Assembly: GCA_036499395.1 (NCBI GenBank)
Contig: DASYDW010000041.1
Location: forward strand, 1-61,964
DNA: 61,964 nt
Direction: 5' to 3'
From: Pirellulales bacterium
GTDB taxonomy: Bacteria > Planctomycetota > Planctomycetia > Pirellulales > JACPPG01
Each line of letters starts with the position of its first letter. Position 1 is the first letter of the stretch. The notes under the pieces were generated by a model, which worked only from the letters and a program-made list of their open reading frames with translations, ran no database searches and was not told where the DNA came from. The translations under genes were made by a program, and so were the position numbers. This document shows positions 1 to 8,433 of this stretch, one piece after another.

Positions 1-52
1 GGTCTGCATGGTGATTCTGCAGAATGCGCTCGAATCTCTGCGACGATCGACG

Positions 53-170
53 TACTTGCGCTGATCCAGGCAATAGTCAGTGTAGCGAATCTGAGTAGTA
101 ACCGGCGCCCCGACCAGCCAGTCAGAAAACTCGGAAGCATAGACAGTCTCGCGAGATAAGTATCGGAGAA
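53..170. repeat. Imperfect direct repeat, copy 1
   Basis: This 118-base segment matches 261-378 without gaps at a fixed offset of 208 bases, with about 103 identical positions by hand alignment. Read on the minus strand it is open and runs off the window edge, but in a different frame relation to the upstream DNA than copy 2. Many differences change the encoded residue, so the repeat does not look like two conserved protein domains. Its origin is unknown. Confidence 0.8.
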
Positions 171-260
171 GTCGCAGGAATTCGCCAGTTAGTATCAATC
201 GCCGTAAGGAAAGACGCAACAGTTCATGACGAGAGACCTTTTTGGAGCGCCCACCAGTAG

Positions 261-378
261 TACTGGCGCTGATCCAGGCAATTATCAGTGTGGCGAATCT
301 GAGTAGTAACCGACGCCCCAACCAGCAAGTCAAAGAGCTCGGAAGCATGGAAAGTCTTGCGAGATGAGTTTCGGAGAA
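261..378. repeat. Imperfect direct repeat, copy 2
   Basis: This is the second copy of the 118-base repeat. It ends 3 bases before the stop of the alpha/beta hydrolase gene. A 61-codon minus-strand reading frame (224-409) covers it but overlaps the hydrolase end and resembles nothing I know. The 1-381 stretch holds only these two repeats and no gene I can support. Confidence 0.8.
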
Positions 379-381
379 GGT

Positions 382-1137
382 CTAACGCTGCAATTGCCGA
401 GAGATCCATGCGGCGCTAGCCTCGGCCGCACCCGCAGGCGTCGTATGACCACGCGGCTCAGGCAAGACATGCAGCTCAACCTGCGATGACTTATGCTGCG
501 AGCACGCGGCAACCGTCAATTTGCGAGCAAAGGCGATGGCGCGATCGGTGCCGACGCGGGCATCCTGATCGCCAATAACAATCCAGATTGGCCGGCCGGC
601 CAATTGCGGGACCAAGGCCATGAGGGAGAGGGCATTCACCGCCGCCTGTTTCTCGAGGGAATGAAATTCCACCAGCGCATCGAGATCGGTTACCGGTCCG
701 ATGAGCGCGGCACATTTAACACGTAGGTCAGCAGCCATGAAATGCGCCGCCGCAAAACCGCCACGGGACGTGCCGGTTAGCGCAATGCTCAAAGGATCAG
801 CCATCTCTTCGCGGATAATATGATCGAGCACAGATTTCGCGCGCTGGACAAAGTGCCCGATAAAATCCTCGGCAGCGTCGAATCTCTGTCGCCACCCATC
901 GAGCCCCTCAGGCTCATCCATGTGACGATCTTTTCCATGGCAAGGCAAGTCGAGCGAGACGCATAGAAAGCCCTGCGACGCGAGTTGGTTTCCGCCCTGA
1001 CGAAAGTACGGATCGCCCAAGGTGCCCTCGACGGAATTGGCAAGGACGAGCAGCGTGGGCGCGGGGCGCGCGGGCTGAAGGCTCCAGGTGCCGAAGCGGA
1101 CTCCCTCTTTCGTCACGCCTAGTTCCACCTTGGTCAT
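382..1137 (-). CDS. Alpha/beta hydrolase family protein
   Basis: The 251-residue protein has an alpha/beta-hydrolase fold pattern. A nucleophile elbow GTSRGG places the serine at residue 124, the acid is probably Asp190 or Asp192 (GDQD), and the histidine is His231 (RGHTT). Near residue 65 it has LPCHGKD, typical of dienelactone-hydrolase or esterase-like enzymes. There is no signal peptide, so it is probably cytoplasmic. It starts 9 bases after the MFS transporter stop and is the last gene of a minus-strand run with RraA-like and PhyH-like genes. It may open an ester or lactone in that pathway; this role is inferred from context only. Confidence 0.85.
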   Translation of the reverse strand: MTKVELGVTKEGVRFGTWSLQPARPAPTLLVLANSVEGTLGDPYFRQGGNQLASQGFLCVSLDLPCHGKDRHMDEPEGLDGWRQRFDAAEDFIGHFVQRAKSVLDHIIREEMADPLSIALTGTSRGGFAAAHFMAADLRVKCAALIGPVTDLDALVEFHSLEKQAAVNALSLMALVPQLAGRPIWIVIGDQDARVGTDRAIAFARKLTVAACSQHKSSQVELHVLPEPRGHTTPAGAAEASAAWISRQLQR

Positions 1138-1146
1138 GCGTTTCCC

Positions 1147-2406
1147 TTAGTGCGTGGTTGACGCGACCAGCGCGGCGTCATGTTGCGTCTCAACTCCGGC
1201 GGGCCGGACACGGAGCAAAAGAACGATGCAGCCTGCCAGCAGAAATCCAATGCACACGAAGATCGGCGTCAGGCCCACATGCCGATCGCGCAGCGCCCCA
1301 CTGGCGAAGACGCCCACACCACCGGCCAGGCTGGCAACCAGGTTCAGCACACCATAACCCGTCGCACGATAGCGCTCGTTGGTAACGAGACACAAAATCG
1401 GCATCATGTTGGCATCCGCGAAGGCACGGGTAAAACCGTAAATGCACAGTCCCAATATGGCGAAGAACAGCCAGCTTGAACTGGCCGCCAATAGCATGGC
1501 GGGCGCCGCCAGACAAAGGCCCAACGCGGGAACCAGAATCGGTCCGCGTCGATTCGTGCGACTCCAGCGATCTGCCCAAACGCCACCGACGAGGACGCCG
1601 ACCAAGGCTGCCACCTGCAGATAGCCTGTGGCCGAAAGGCCCGCTGCGCCCTGTCCCAAGTGAAATTCTTCGTTTAGGTACGTCGGCATCCAAGCACCGA
1701 TGACCCAGCCCGCTACGCCCAACAGTCCCCAGTAGATGGCGAGCAGCCAAAACGAACCGCCGCGGGTGAGGCTTTTGATTGCCTCGCCAAAGGCCATCGA
1801 TGAACGGCCCGTTGCCGAGTGGACTGTGACAGGTAGAGTTCGAAAGCGAAATAGCAACGCCAGCACAATCGCGTATAACATGCCGAATTCGCCAAAATAT
1901 AAAAATGGCGAACTCCAACCATATCGTTCGGCGAGTATTCCGCCGAGCCCGCCGAGCGCCGAGCCCACGAAAATACCAGTCATGTGGATTCCGGTGGCCA
2001 AGGAACGAGTGCTACTCGAGTGTGCGTCGGCAATTAGCGCCAGTGCCGCGGGAATATAGCAGGCCTCGCTCACGCCCATCATGGCACGAGCGGCCAACAA
2101 TTGTTCGAATGTCTCGGCCCGCCCGGTCAGCCAGGTAACGGCAGACCATACGAACAAGCTCAGGACAATCACGCGCCCACGACCAATTCTATCGGCCAAG
2201 AATCCGGCGAGCGGGCTAATCGCGCCGTACACCCACAAGAACGCGCTGGTAAGGAGTCCGAATTGCGTGTCCGTCATGGGCACCGCCTCGATCAATGACA
2301 GACGCATGGTGGTGATCATCATGCGGTCGAGATAGTTCAGGCAGGCTACAACCCACAACAGCGCAACGATCAGCCATGCGCCAGAAGTGGAATGGTTTCT
2401 GTTCAT
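1147..2406 (-). CDS. MFS transporter, ACS-like
   Basis: The 419-residue protein has about 12 hydrophobic segments. It carries an NYLDR motif at the first helix end (residues 24-28) and the loop 2-3 signature GFLADRIGRGR (68-78), both usual in major facilitator transporters. The NYLDR motif points to the anion:cation symporter group, which imports organic acids such as hexuronates, galactonate or phthalate. ATG follows AGGTATCC, a plausible binding site. It lies between the RraA-like gene and the hydrolase gene and is likely the importer for the pathway substrate. The substrate cannot be told from sequence. Confidence 0.9.
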   Translation of the reverse strand: MNRNHSTSGAWLIVALLWVVACLNYLDRMMITTMRLSLIEAVPMTDTQFGLLTSAFLWVYGAISPLAGFLADRIGRGRVIVLSLFVWSAVTWLTGRAETFEQLLAARAMMGVSEACYIPAALALIADAHSSSTRSLATGIHMTGIFVGSALGGLGGILAERYGWSSPFLYFGEFGMLYAIVLALLFRFRTLPVTVHSATGRSSMAFGEAIKSLTRGGSFWLLAIYWGLLGVAGWVIGAWMPTYLNEEFHLGQGAAGLSATGYLQVAALVGVLVGGVWADRWSRTNRRGPILVPALGLCLAAPAMLLAASSSWLFFAILGLCIYGFTRAFADANMMPILCLVTNERYRATGYGVLNLVASLAGGVGVFASGALRDRHVGLTPIFVCIGFLLAGCIVLLLRVRPAGVETQHDAALVASTTH

Positions 2407-2478
2407 GGATACCTGAACGCGCCGGTGCGTCTACCAAACGGACGAAGCGAGTTGCCTGGCCCCCGAGGATCCGGTTAT

Positions 2479-3213
2479 CTAGGAAGTCGACCGAGCGCTT
2501 TTGCCGGCAACGCAGTCGGCAAATCCGTATTCGGCAATGAGCTCTTGAACGGCCTCCCGCTTCTGAACGAGAGACAGATCAGTACGTACGAGCATGCGGT
2601 GAGCATCTCGCTCGAAAGCTTGCATGCGCGTGGCACCTTCGGTCAAGGAGAGCAGGCAGGAAGGTGGAATGCGGATCACGCCTTCGTCATTCGCGTGGAT
2701 CACGTCCCCCGGCCGAATGAGGACTCCGCCAATCTCGACGGGTCGGTTCAGGGCCGTAAAGCGCAGGGCACAGTGATGAATGGCCTTGCCCCGGCAATAT
2801 GCGGCGAACGGCACCTGCAAAAGACCTTGGACGTCGCGCACATAACCATCGGAGACCATGGCGCCACAGCCGACCGAATGAAGGGTCTTGGCCATGCCGT
2901 CTCCGAGGATGCACTCGTGCTCCGGCCGTGATCCCACCGCTTTAACAACCCAGACGATAGGCAGGGAGCACTTAGACATTTCCTCCAACTGCTGCCAATA
3001 CAGGTCGACATCCGCCATATTGTCGGGAGTGCTGCTATCCAATTCGCACGTAAACGCGATACCGACGCTGGGAGCGAGCGTGGGCGTCACGGATTGAATC
3101 GCAGCGCTCAGATAGAATTCGGCGGCAGGCGTTTCGTCGATGTACCCAATCGTATTGGCCAAGAGAGCCGTATCAAAACCGGATAATTGTTCCAGCAAAT
3201 GTCGCTCGACCAT
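2479..3213 (-). CDS. RraA-like / 4-hydroxy-4-methyl-2-oxoglutarate aldolase family protein
   Basis: The 244-residue protein contains the RraA/HMG-aldolase core: GDGMAK (104-109), then GCGAMVSDGYVRD (115-127) with the conserved Arg126-Asp127, then the IRPGDVIHAND block (166-176). Members either cleave 4-carboxy-4-hydroxy-2-oxo acids with a divalent metal or, in the true RraA branch, inhibit RNase E. The catabolic neighbours favour an aldolase or related lyase. I chose the ATG at 3213; a TTG at 3273 would add 20 residues unlike the family. It is co-directional with PhyH upstream and the MFS gene downstream. Confidence 0.85.
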   Translation of the reverse strand: MVERHLLEQLSGFDTALLANTIGYIDETPAAEFYLSAAIQSVTPTLAPSVGIAFTCELDSSTPDNMADVDLYWQQLEEMSKCSLPIVWVVKAVGSRPEHECILGDGMAKTLHSVGCGAMVSDGYVRDVQGLLQVPFAAYCRGKAIHHCALRFTALNRPVEIGGVLIRPGDVIHANDEGVIRIPPSCLLSLTEGATRMQAFERDAHRMLVRTDLSLVQKREAVQELIAEYGFADCVAGKSARSTS

Positions 3214-3331
3214 GTCGTTTCTGTTCCCGTTCTGCAAAGGTGTATGCCCTTTCTCAGTAAGCTTCCGCCTCAACTATGACTCCTGGGCACCTATTCATCC
3301 AGTACACCAACATTGACGCACAAATTCTCCA

Positions 3332-4096
3332 CTAGGTTTTCAGGCCAAGCTCCTGACGCTGATGGTGAGCTGCCGCTCGATACCGCCCATAGGCGGCTTC
3401 ATCCCGCTGGCAGGAAACTCCCTTGAAAACCATCGCAAACGAACGGCGCTGACGAGTCGTTGAAATGTTGGCATCTGCGCGGTGGATTGTCATGCCGGCA
3501 TGAACGAGGGCGTCTCCGGCGCGCACTGGCACGGCAACCTCTTGCACAAAATCCTCGGCGGCGTAGTCGTTGATTCCTTGTGAGAATCCCAAGATCCTTG
3601 ATTTGCAGTGCGATCGATAGCCGCGCAGGTGCGAGCCCGTGACAAATCGCAGGCAGCCGTTTTCGGTATCGACATCGTCAAGGGCCAGCCAGACCGTTAG
3701 GACACTAGGGGGCGTCAGGCAAAAGTAGTAGTTGTCCTGATGCGGAGGAGTAACGTGGTTCGTTCGAGGTGGCTTATTGAACCATTCCGGTGGCTCTGCG
3801 CTCGCCCGTTCGCCCAGTAACGCCTCAGCCAAGGCGACCCAGCGGGGATGGCGACAATAACTGGCGAAGTACGGATCGCAGTTCATCCTCTGCAACTGCT
3901 TGAGAGTGTCCGGCTGATCCCGGCGCTCGTAAAAGGCATCGACATCAGGTAGTCCAGGTACGACTTCACGGATATAGCGGTCAAGATTCTGACGCAATTC
4001 AGCGAAGTCGTTCGGTGGCAGCAGACTGGGAATCACGACAAATCCGTTGCGATCGAATTCCGCCTTGAACTGTTTGCATTCGCGGGCTACTTCCAT
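3332..4096 (-). CDS. Phytanoyl-CoA dioxygenase (PhyH) family protein
   Basis: The 254-residue protein is a Fe(II)/2-oxoglutarate oxygenase of the PhyH type. The iron-binding HxD is His119-Asp121 (PHQDNYY) and the distal histidine is His205 (IHRADAN), followed by an Arg around 215-218 that would bind 2-oxoglutarate. The block NGCLRFVTGSH (146-156) is typical of bacterial PhyH proteins. Such enzymes hydroxylate small substrates; the substrate here is unknown. It is probably cytoplasmic and heads the catabolic subset PhyH, RraA-like, MFS, hydrolase. Confidence 0.9.
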   Translation of the reverse strand: MEVARECKQFKAEFDRNGFVVIPSLLPPNDFAELRQNLDRYIREVVPGLPDVDAFYERRDQPDTLKQLQRMNCDPYFASYCRHPRWVALAEALLGERASAEPPEWFNKPPRTNHVTPPHQDNYYFCLTPPSVLTVWLALDDVDTENGCLRFVTGSHLRGYRSHCKSRILGFSQGINDYAAEDFVQEVAVPVRAGDALVHAGMTIHRADANISTTRQRRSFAMVFKGVSCQRDEAAYGRYRAAAHHQRQELGLKT

Positions 4097-4196
4097 GGCG
4101 GAGAACGTCCTCGGGATCGGTCTGTCAATTTCTCTGAATGTGCAGCTACAACACCCTGCGTGGCCATTTTGGATGCGTTATTCAGTGGCCTGCTGA

Positions 4197-5300
4197 TTAG
4201 GCGCCCGGACGCCAATCGATCCAGTGTACGGCCCCCTCGACCTTGGTCACCTGCTTCGCCTCGCCGCCTTCGGCGCTAACGATAAACAACTGCGGACGCG
4301 TTGGCTCGAAAGAGACGAAGGCCAAGCGTTGACCATCGGGACTCCAGCGCACGCGTCCGCAGGGGGAGTTTCGATGCGTAATCTGCCGCTGATTGGTACT
4401 GTCGAGATTCATTGTGCAAACTTGTGGCACGCCATCGCGCCGCGCGATGTACGCGACCCGCTTGCCGTCAGGTGATAGATGCGGGCCGTCGGTTGAGCCG
4501 TGCAAATCCTTGGGCGATAAATGGAACTCGACGTAGTCGTTCCCTTGCGTGAGGCGGCGAACCTTGGAGCTGGCGATATCCACTGAGTACAGGTCGCCGT
4601 CCTTTCGCAGAAATAAGAGCGAGTTTCCGTCATGCGTGAATTGCGGAACGTAGGAGTCGGGATGATCGGGCGTCAGCAGGCGCGCCTCGGCGAACGGCCG
4701 TTCGCTGATTGATAGTCGATAGTCGCGTGCCGGCCCGGAGAAGGCAATCCGCGCCCCGGTGGCATCGGGCGTGGCCATATAGATGTAACCCAGATCGGGC
4801 GCTACCCAGACAGCATTTCGACCATCGGCCTGGCACTCGACGATGCGCGGCGTGGGATCGCCCCCTTGTACGGAATAAACGAGGCGCTCGCCGTTGGCCG
4901 AAAGCGCGCTTCCGAAGGCCGTATTCCATTCCGGTCCAAGGTCGCGGAGAGCTGAAAGATTAACAACGTCGGTACCGTCTGCTCGACACCGATAAACTTG
5001 CGACTGACCGCTTGCATTGGATTGAAAGTACAACCAATCACCGCGCGAACTGAAACGCGGATAAGTCGTTACGCCACCGACGTCAGCCAGCGGTTGCAGC
5101 TCGGAACCATCCTCCTTGATCGAAAAGATCGCGCCAGTCGTCGGTTTCGTTACTTTGCCGTTGTAAAGCTCGCTGGCATATTCTCCGTCGAATCGTAATT
5201 CGGCGAATACCAGCGTCCCCAGGGCGTCCGTAGCGTTCACTGGCGCGGATATGATCGCTAATCCTGCCAGCCAGGCGATGGAAAAGATAACTCGTTGCAT
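4197..5300 (-). CDS. Secreted TolB-like (PD40) beta-propeller protein
   Basis: The 367-residue protein begins with a signal peptide (hydrophobic to about residue 23, VNA cut). It then has repeated blades with WSPDG-like motifs (for example RFSSRGDWLYFQS, HLSPDGKRVAYI, RWSPDGQRLAFVS), the signature of WD40-like TolB propellers. GGAG six bases before ATG supports the start. It is a clear paralogue of the adjacent gene at 5837-7216, sharing SYVPQFT, HGSTDGP and GRV-WSPDG blocks, but lacks the dockerin and PEP-CTERM tail. It probably acts outside the cytoplasmic membrane as a binding or scaffold propeller; ligand unknown. Confidence 0.85.
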   Translation of the reverse strand: MQRVIFSIAWLAGLAIISAPVNATDALGTLVFAELRFDGEYASELYNGKVTKPTTGAIFSIKEDGSELQPLADVGGVTTYPRFSSRGDWLYFQSNASGQSQVYRCRADGTDVVNLSALRDLGPEWNTAFGSALSANGERLVYSVQGGDPTPRIVECQADGRNAVWVAPDLGYIYMATPDATGARIAFSGPARDYRLSISERPFAEARLLTPDHPDSYVPQFTHDGNSLLFLRKDGDLYSVDIASSKVRRLTQGNDYVEFHLSPKDLHGSTDGPHLSPDGKRVAYIARRDGVPQVCTMNLDSTNQRQITHRNSPCGRVRWSPDGQRLAFVSFEPTRPQLFIVSAEGGEAKQVTKVEGAVHWIDWRPGA

Positions 5301-5336
5301 TTCGTTCTCCGCGCGGCGAATTCAGACAATTCGCCG

Positions 5337-5840
5337 CTAACGCTTCTTGGGTTTATCTCTGGTTAGAACAAAGTCCTGCGTGAAATTTCCGGCCTCCGGT
5401 GGCACGGACACGGAAAGCTCGGTGAATCGGTTGTATTTGTCCGGAATCTGCTCTTTGGCGACCTGCCAGACTTCGAGATTCGTGCGGTCAATTGCCGAAA
5501 TCTCGACGCGATAGCTGACGCCGCGCTTTGGTCCCTTGTCACGAACGATCGAGAACGCGCCGTTTTCAATGGCTGCTCCTGTCGAGGGAGCTTGTCTGGC
5601 CTCGAATGGCTCAAGGGTGATCACGCCAACCTTCACTGGCTGACCGTCCAAGCTAACGGTACCCGACATCGAAACCGTGTCGCTCCGCCCGCAGCCGACG
5701 ATGATCGTTAGTAGCAAACAGGCAAAGCACGGACTTCTCAGCGATCGCCTTTGAAGCCTCTCAATGGCGGCATTCATAGCTGACCACCAAAGGTTTGCAA
5801 GCGTACAAAGTTTCTCGCGTTGCATCAGAGATCCCTTCAT
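5337..5840 (-). CDS. Lipoprotein with carboxypeptidase-regulatory-like (transthyretin-like) domain
   Basis: The 167-residue protein has a long N-terminus, a hydrophobic segment and a lipobox-like IVGC at about residue 50. It then has the stretch MSGTVSLDGQPVKVGVITLEP, which is hallmark of small planctomycete lipoproteins found beside DUF1559 genes. The start ATG overlaps the upstream stop as ATGA, which supports translational coupling; a second Met at residue 6 is possible. Such proteins are exported and have no known activity. A DUF1559 protein is encoded two genes upstream. Confidence 0.75.
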   Translation of the reverse strand: MKGSLMQREKLCTLANLWWSAMNAAIERLQRRSLRSPCFACLLLTIIVGCGRSDTVSMSGTVSLDGQPVKVGVITLEPFEARQAPSTGAAIENGAFSIVRDKGPKRGVSYRVEISAIDRTNLEVWQVAKEQIPDKYNRFTELSVSVPPEAGNFTQDFVLTRDKPKKR

Positions 5841-7216
5841 CCGCCCGTACCGTATCGACCCGCGGTGCGATCACGTATGCGCCACAGCCGAACGCCAATC
5901 AAGGCAGCCAGAATCATCTCACACGAATTCGGCTCAGGCACGGCCGTAGATGCAACAGCGGAACCTCCGGCGAGGTAGTCGTTTTTGAATAACGCAAAGT
6001 CAGAAATCCCGACGGAACCCGCGCCGCTGAGATTTCCGTCATTCGAATCGACATTGGACTGCAGCCAATGGTTTGTCAGTATCGAGTAGTCGGTGAGATC
6101 AACGGTGCCGTCCCGATTCAAATCGCCGGGCACGGTCGTCGGCTCCCATTGCACCCAGTACACGCCGCCGCCCGGGACATTCGTCAGTTGGAGCGGCAAT
6201 CCGCCCGAGGAAGACATATCGAACAACTGGGGGTATCCGTTGACGAACGTGACGAATGCCAGCTCTTTCCCGTCGGGACTCCACACCACTCTTCCGCTAT
6301 CCGTGGCACCGAAGGTTAACTGCCGTTGATCCGTACCATCGAGATTCATGGTGAAGACTTGCGCCACGCCGTTGACACGGCCAATGTAGGCAATGTGCTG
6401 GCCATCGGAAGAAATCGAAGGACCATCGGTCGAGCCATGCTGGTCCGTGGCATTCCAATGCAGCTCGTCGTAACCGTTGTTCTGCGTCAGTTGATGTATT
6501 TGTAAAGTCGCGAGGTCTTCGGAGTAGATGTTTCCATCAATACGATTGAAAACCACGGTTTTGCCATCTGGAGTAAACTGTGGAACGTACGATTGCGGAA
6601 GATTCGGCGTGAGGGTCTGCGGTTGGCCGTTAGGCATGGTGGCCGTCAGCAATTCGTAATTCTGGGCAGGCCCCGAGAACACAACCTGGCTGCCCGTCTG
6701 ATTCAGGCTGGCCATGTACGTGTAGCCCAGTTGCGGCGCCACGAGTTGCGCATCGCTGCCGTCGGCATTCGCGTAGACGGCCTTCGCTTCGTTGCCGTCG
6801 AAGATGGTGTACACCATCTTGCTCGAATCGCCGGAAAGCGAATATCCGTAGGACCTGAAGTATTGCGAGCCAAATTCAGCCGGGGCGCCCACTTGGGTGA
6901 CCTGACTCCCATCGGGCAGACTGCGATAGACCTCGTAATCACCGGAAAAGTTGGATTGAAAGTAGAGCCACTGACCGTCCCCGCTGAAATGCGGATACGT
7001 GGTATCACCACCCAAATTCAACAGCAGCGAATCGTTGTAGCCCGTGTCGCTTACCGTGCGGATCGTCGACTGGCGCGGCGTCGCGGCGTCGCCGTTCCAC
7101 ACCAGCGTGGAATACACCAATTCATCGGCGAATATGGATGGCGCGCCTAACACAATTGCCCAGTACGCAAACACGCTTGGCCAGCCCCCGAACGGCCTTC
7201 GGTCGGTCGCGATCAT
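5837..7216 (-). CDS. TolB-like propeller protein with dockerin and PEP-CTERM tail
   Basis: The 459-residue protein has a signal peptide and then five or so PD40 blades (WSPDGKELAFV, FTPDGKTVVFN and others). A dockerin-like pair of calcium loops follows around residues 365-415 (GDLNRDGTVDLTDY, then a weaker GNLSGAGSVGISDF). The end has VPEPNS plus a hydrophobic segment and basic residues, a PEP-CTERM sorting signal. It would be exported, processed by an exosortase and surface-linked. It is paralogous to the 4197-5300 product, so one copy gained or lost the anchoring tail. The downstream lipoprotein start overlaps its stop. Confidence 0.85.
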   Translation of the reverse strand: MIATDRRPFGGWPSVFAYWAIVLGAPSIFADELVYSTLVWNGDAATPRQSTIRTVSDTGYNDSLLLNLGGDTTYPHFSGDGQWLYFQSNFSGDYEVYRSLPDGSQVTQVGAPAEFGSQYFRSYGYSLSGDSSKMVYTIFDGNEAKAVYANADGSDAQLVAPQLGYTYMASLNQTGSQVVFSGPAQNYELLTATMPNGQPQTLTPNLPQSYVPQFTPDGKTVVFNRIDGNIYSEDLATLQIHQLTQNNGYDELHWNATDQHGSTDGPSISSDGQHIAYIGRVNGVAQVFTMNLDGTDQRQLTFGATDSGRVVWSPDGKELAFVTFVNGYPQLFDMSSSGGLPLQLTNVPGGGVYWVQWEPTTVPGDLNRDGTVDLTDYSILTNHWLQSNVDSNDGNLSGAGSVGISDFALFKNDYLAGGSAVASTAVPEPNSCEMILAALIGVRLWRIRDRTAGRYGTGG

Positions 7217-7240
7217 GATGCGGAGCAGCCTAGCCAGGAG

Positions 7241-8227
7241 TTAGGGAACGGTAACAGCCTCGCTGCCCGAAATGCTGGCGAAAGCCTGCCAGGTTGCGAG
7301 ATCGATCGCGTTGGCCACGAATTGCGCTGAACCATCGGCACGCAAGACTTGGACTCCCAGCGGATGCTTACTCCGCGCCGCGAAGTCGATCGTGCTTTGG
7401 CAGGCGGCGCTCACGCTGCAGGGCGCATCCGTTGTGGAATAGCAATACGCGGGTCCTCCTCCGACTGCGTCGGGGATCGGAGAGTTGGGACCGCGATGGT
7501 GCTCGTATTGCATGCCCCAGGGGTACCACCACATACCTCGGATGTCTCCCTGCTGACCTGCGATCGCTTCGGAAATCATCACCGTGTTGGAAAGTCCATC
7601 GGTGCATTCGACCAGGCGCCGCGAGAGATTGACGTTGAACAACGCACGCTGCTTGGCAGGGTTCAGGAACGCCAGGTTGTTGCAGCCATCTATTTTCCAA
7701 GGCGCGCCGGGCTCGACCATCGTGCCGTCCGGGCTGAAGCAAGCTACGTAATTCGATCGCGAGGCAAGACGGGTTGTTCCCTGAAACCCATCAGGGGTAT
7801 CTGAAGGACAAAGGTAACTGGAAATCCACGTCGACATCGCTGGCCCGTTGATCGGGTCATAGCCGCAGGTGGCGTAGCCGTAGTTGAAGTCCCAGGCCAG
7901 ATTCTGCTGTTCAAGATAGGGAAACAACCGCGCCGGCCAGGTATTGTAAGGACCACTACCGCAAGTCGACCAATTAGCGGGAACCGTCGGCGGCTGAGAG
8001 AGTCCTATCGGCAGCGCCTGCATGCTGTCCTGGTACTCATGGATGGCCAGGCCGATCTGCTTAAGATTATTGCTACATTGCGATCGCCTGGCCGCCTCGC
8101 GCGCCGCCTGCACCGCGGGAAGCAGCAAGGAAATGAGAATCCCGATGATTGCGATGACCACCAATAGTTCAACGAGTGTAAATCCGCGGCTCTTACCGCG
8201 GAGCGACATGGGACGAGATCGGTTCAT
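7241..8227 (-). CDS. DUF1559 domain protein with type IV pilin-like N-terminus
   Basis: The protein has the prepilin cleavage/methylation motif GFTLVELLVVIAIIGIL near the start. It is followed by LLPAVQAAREAARRSQCSNN and a DUF1559 domain reaching a C-terminal VLRADGSAQFV block. It would be membrane-inserted as a pseudopilin; the family is very large in planctomycetes and of unknown function. I chose ATG 8227 (about 328 residues) because AAGGA lies six bases before it, whereas ATG 8233 abuts the same AAGGA. It lies between a PEP-CTERM gene upstream and the propeller gene 24 bases downstream. Confidence 0.9.
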   Translation of the reverse strand: MNRSRPMSLRGKSRGFTLVELLVVIAIIGILISLLLPAVQAAREAARRSQCSNNLKQIGLAIHEYQDSMQALPIGLSQPPTVPANWSTCGSGPYNTWPARLFPYLEQQNLAWDFNYGYATCGYDPINGPAMSTWISSYLCPSDTPDGFQGTTRLASRSNYVACFSPDGTMVEPGAPWKIDGCNNLAFLNPAKQRALFNVNLSRRLVECTDGLSNTVMISEAIAGQQGDIRGMWWYPWGMQYEHHRGPNSPIPDAVGGGPAYCYSTTDAPCSVSAACQSTIDFAARSKHPLGVQVLRADGSAQFVANAIDLATWQAFASISGSEAVTVP

Positions 8228-8349
8228 GACCATTCCTTCCAGCCAACTCCGCTTCCTCTGGTTCTCAACACCCCCTGGAAAACGTGCGGTAGCTCAGGCA
8301 CTACCGCGGCACTTCACTGTTCCTTGATCTCTGTTCCTCGATCTCTGCT

Positions 8350-8406
8350 TCGTCGTAAAAACCCAGCCAGTCCCCTCGGCAAGGCTGGCATGGCCTCACC
8401 GAGGGG
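8350..8406 (-). terminator. Hairpin terminator, possibly with a competing fold
   Basis: On the minus strand, after the PEP-CTERM gene ending at 8434, a perfect 8-base stem (CCCCTCGG at 8399-8406 with CCGAGGGG at 8372-8379) encloses a second AGGC/GCCT stem. A different 6-base stem, CCAGCC with GGCTGG, overlaps the 3' arm of the first and is directly followed by GTTTTT. The second one looks like a factor-independent terminator; the first would prevent it. The element separates the PEP-CTERM gene from the DUF1559 gene. Confidence 0.6.
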
Positions 8407-8433
8407 CGCTGACCGGTGGTGCTGGTGCTAAAG

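Noticed and set aside
224..409. 61-codon frame over repeat copy 2
   Set aside because: It overlaps the hydrolase end and its partner copy is out of frame and not conserved at protein level.
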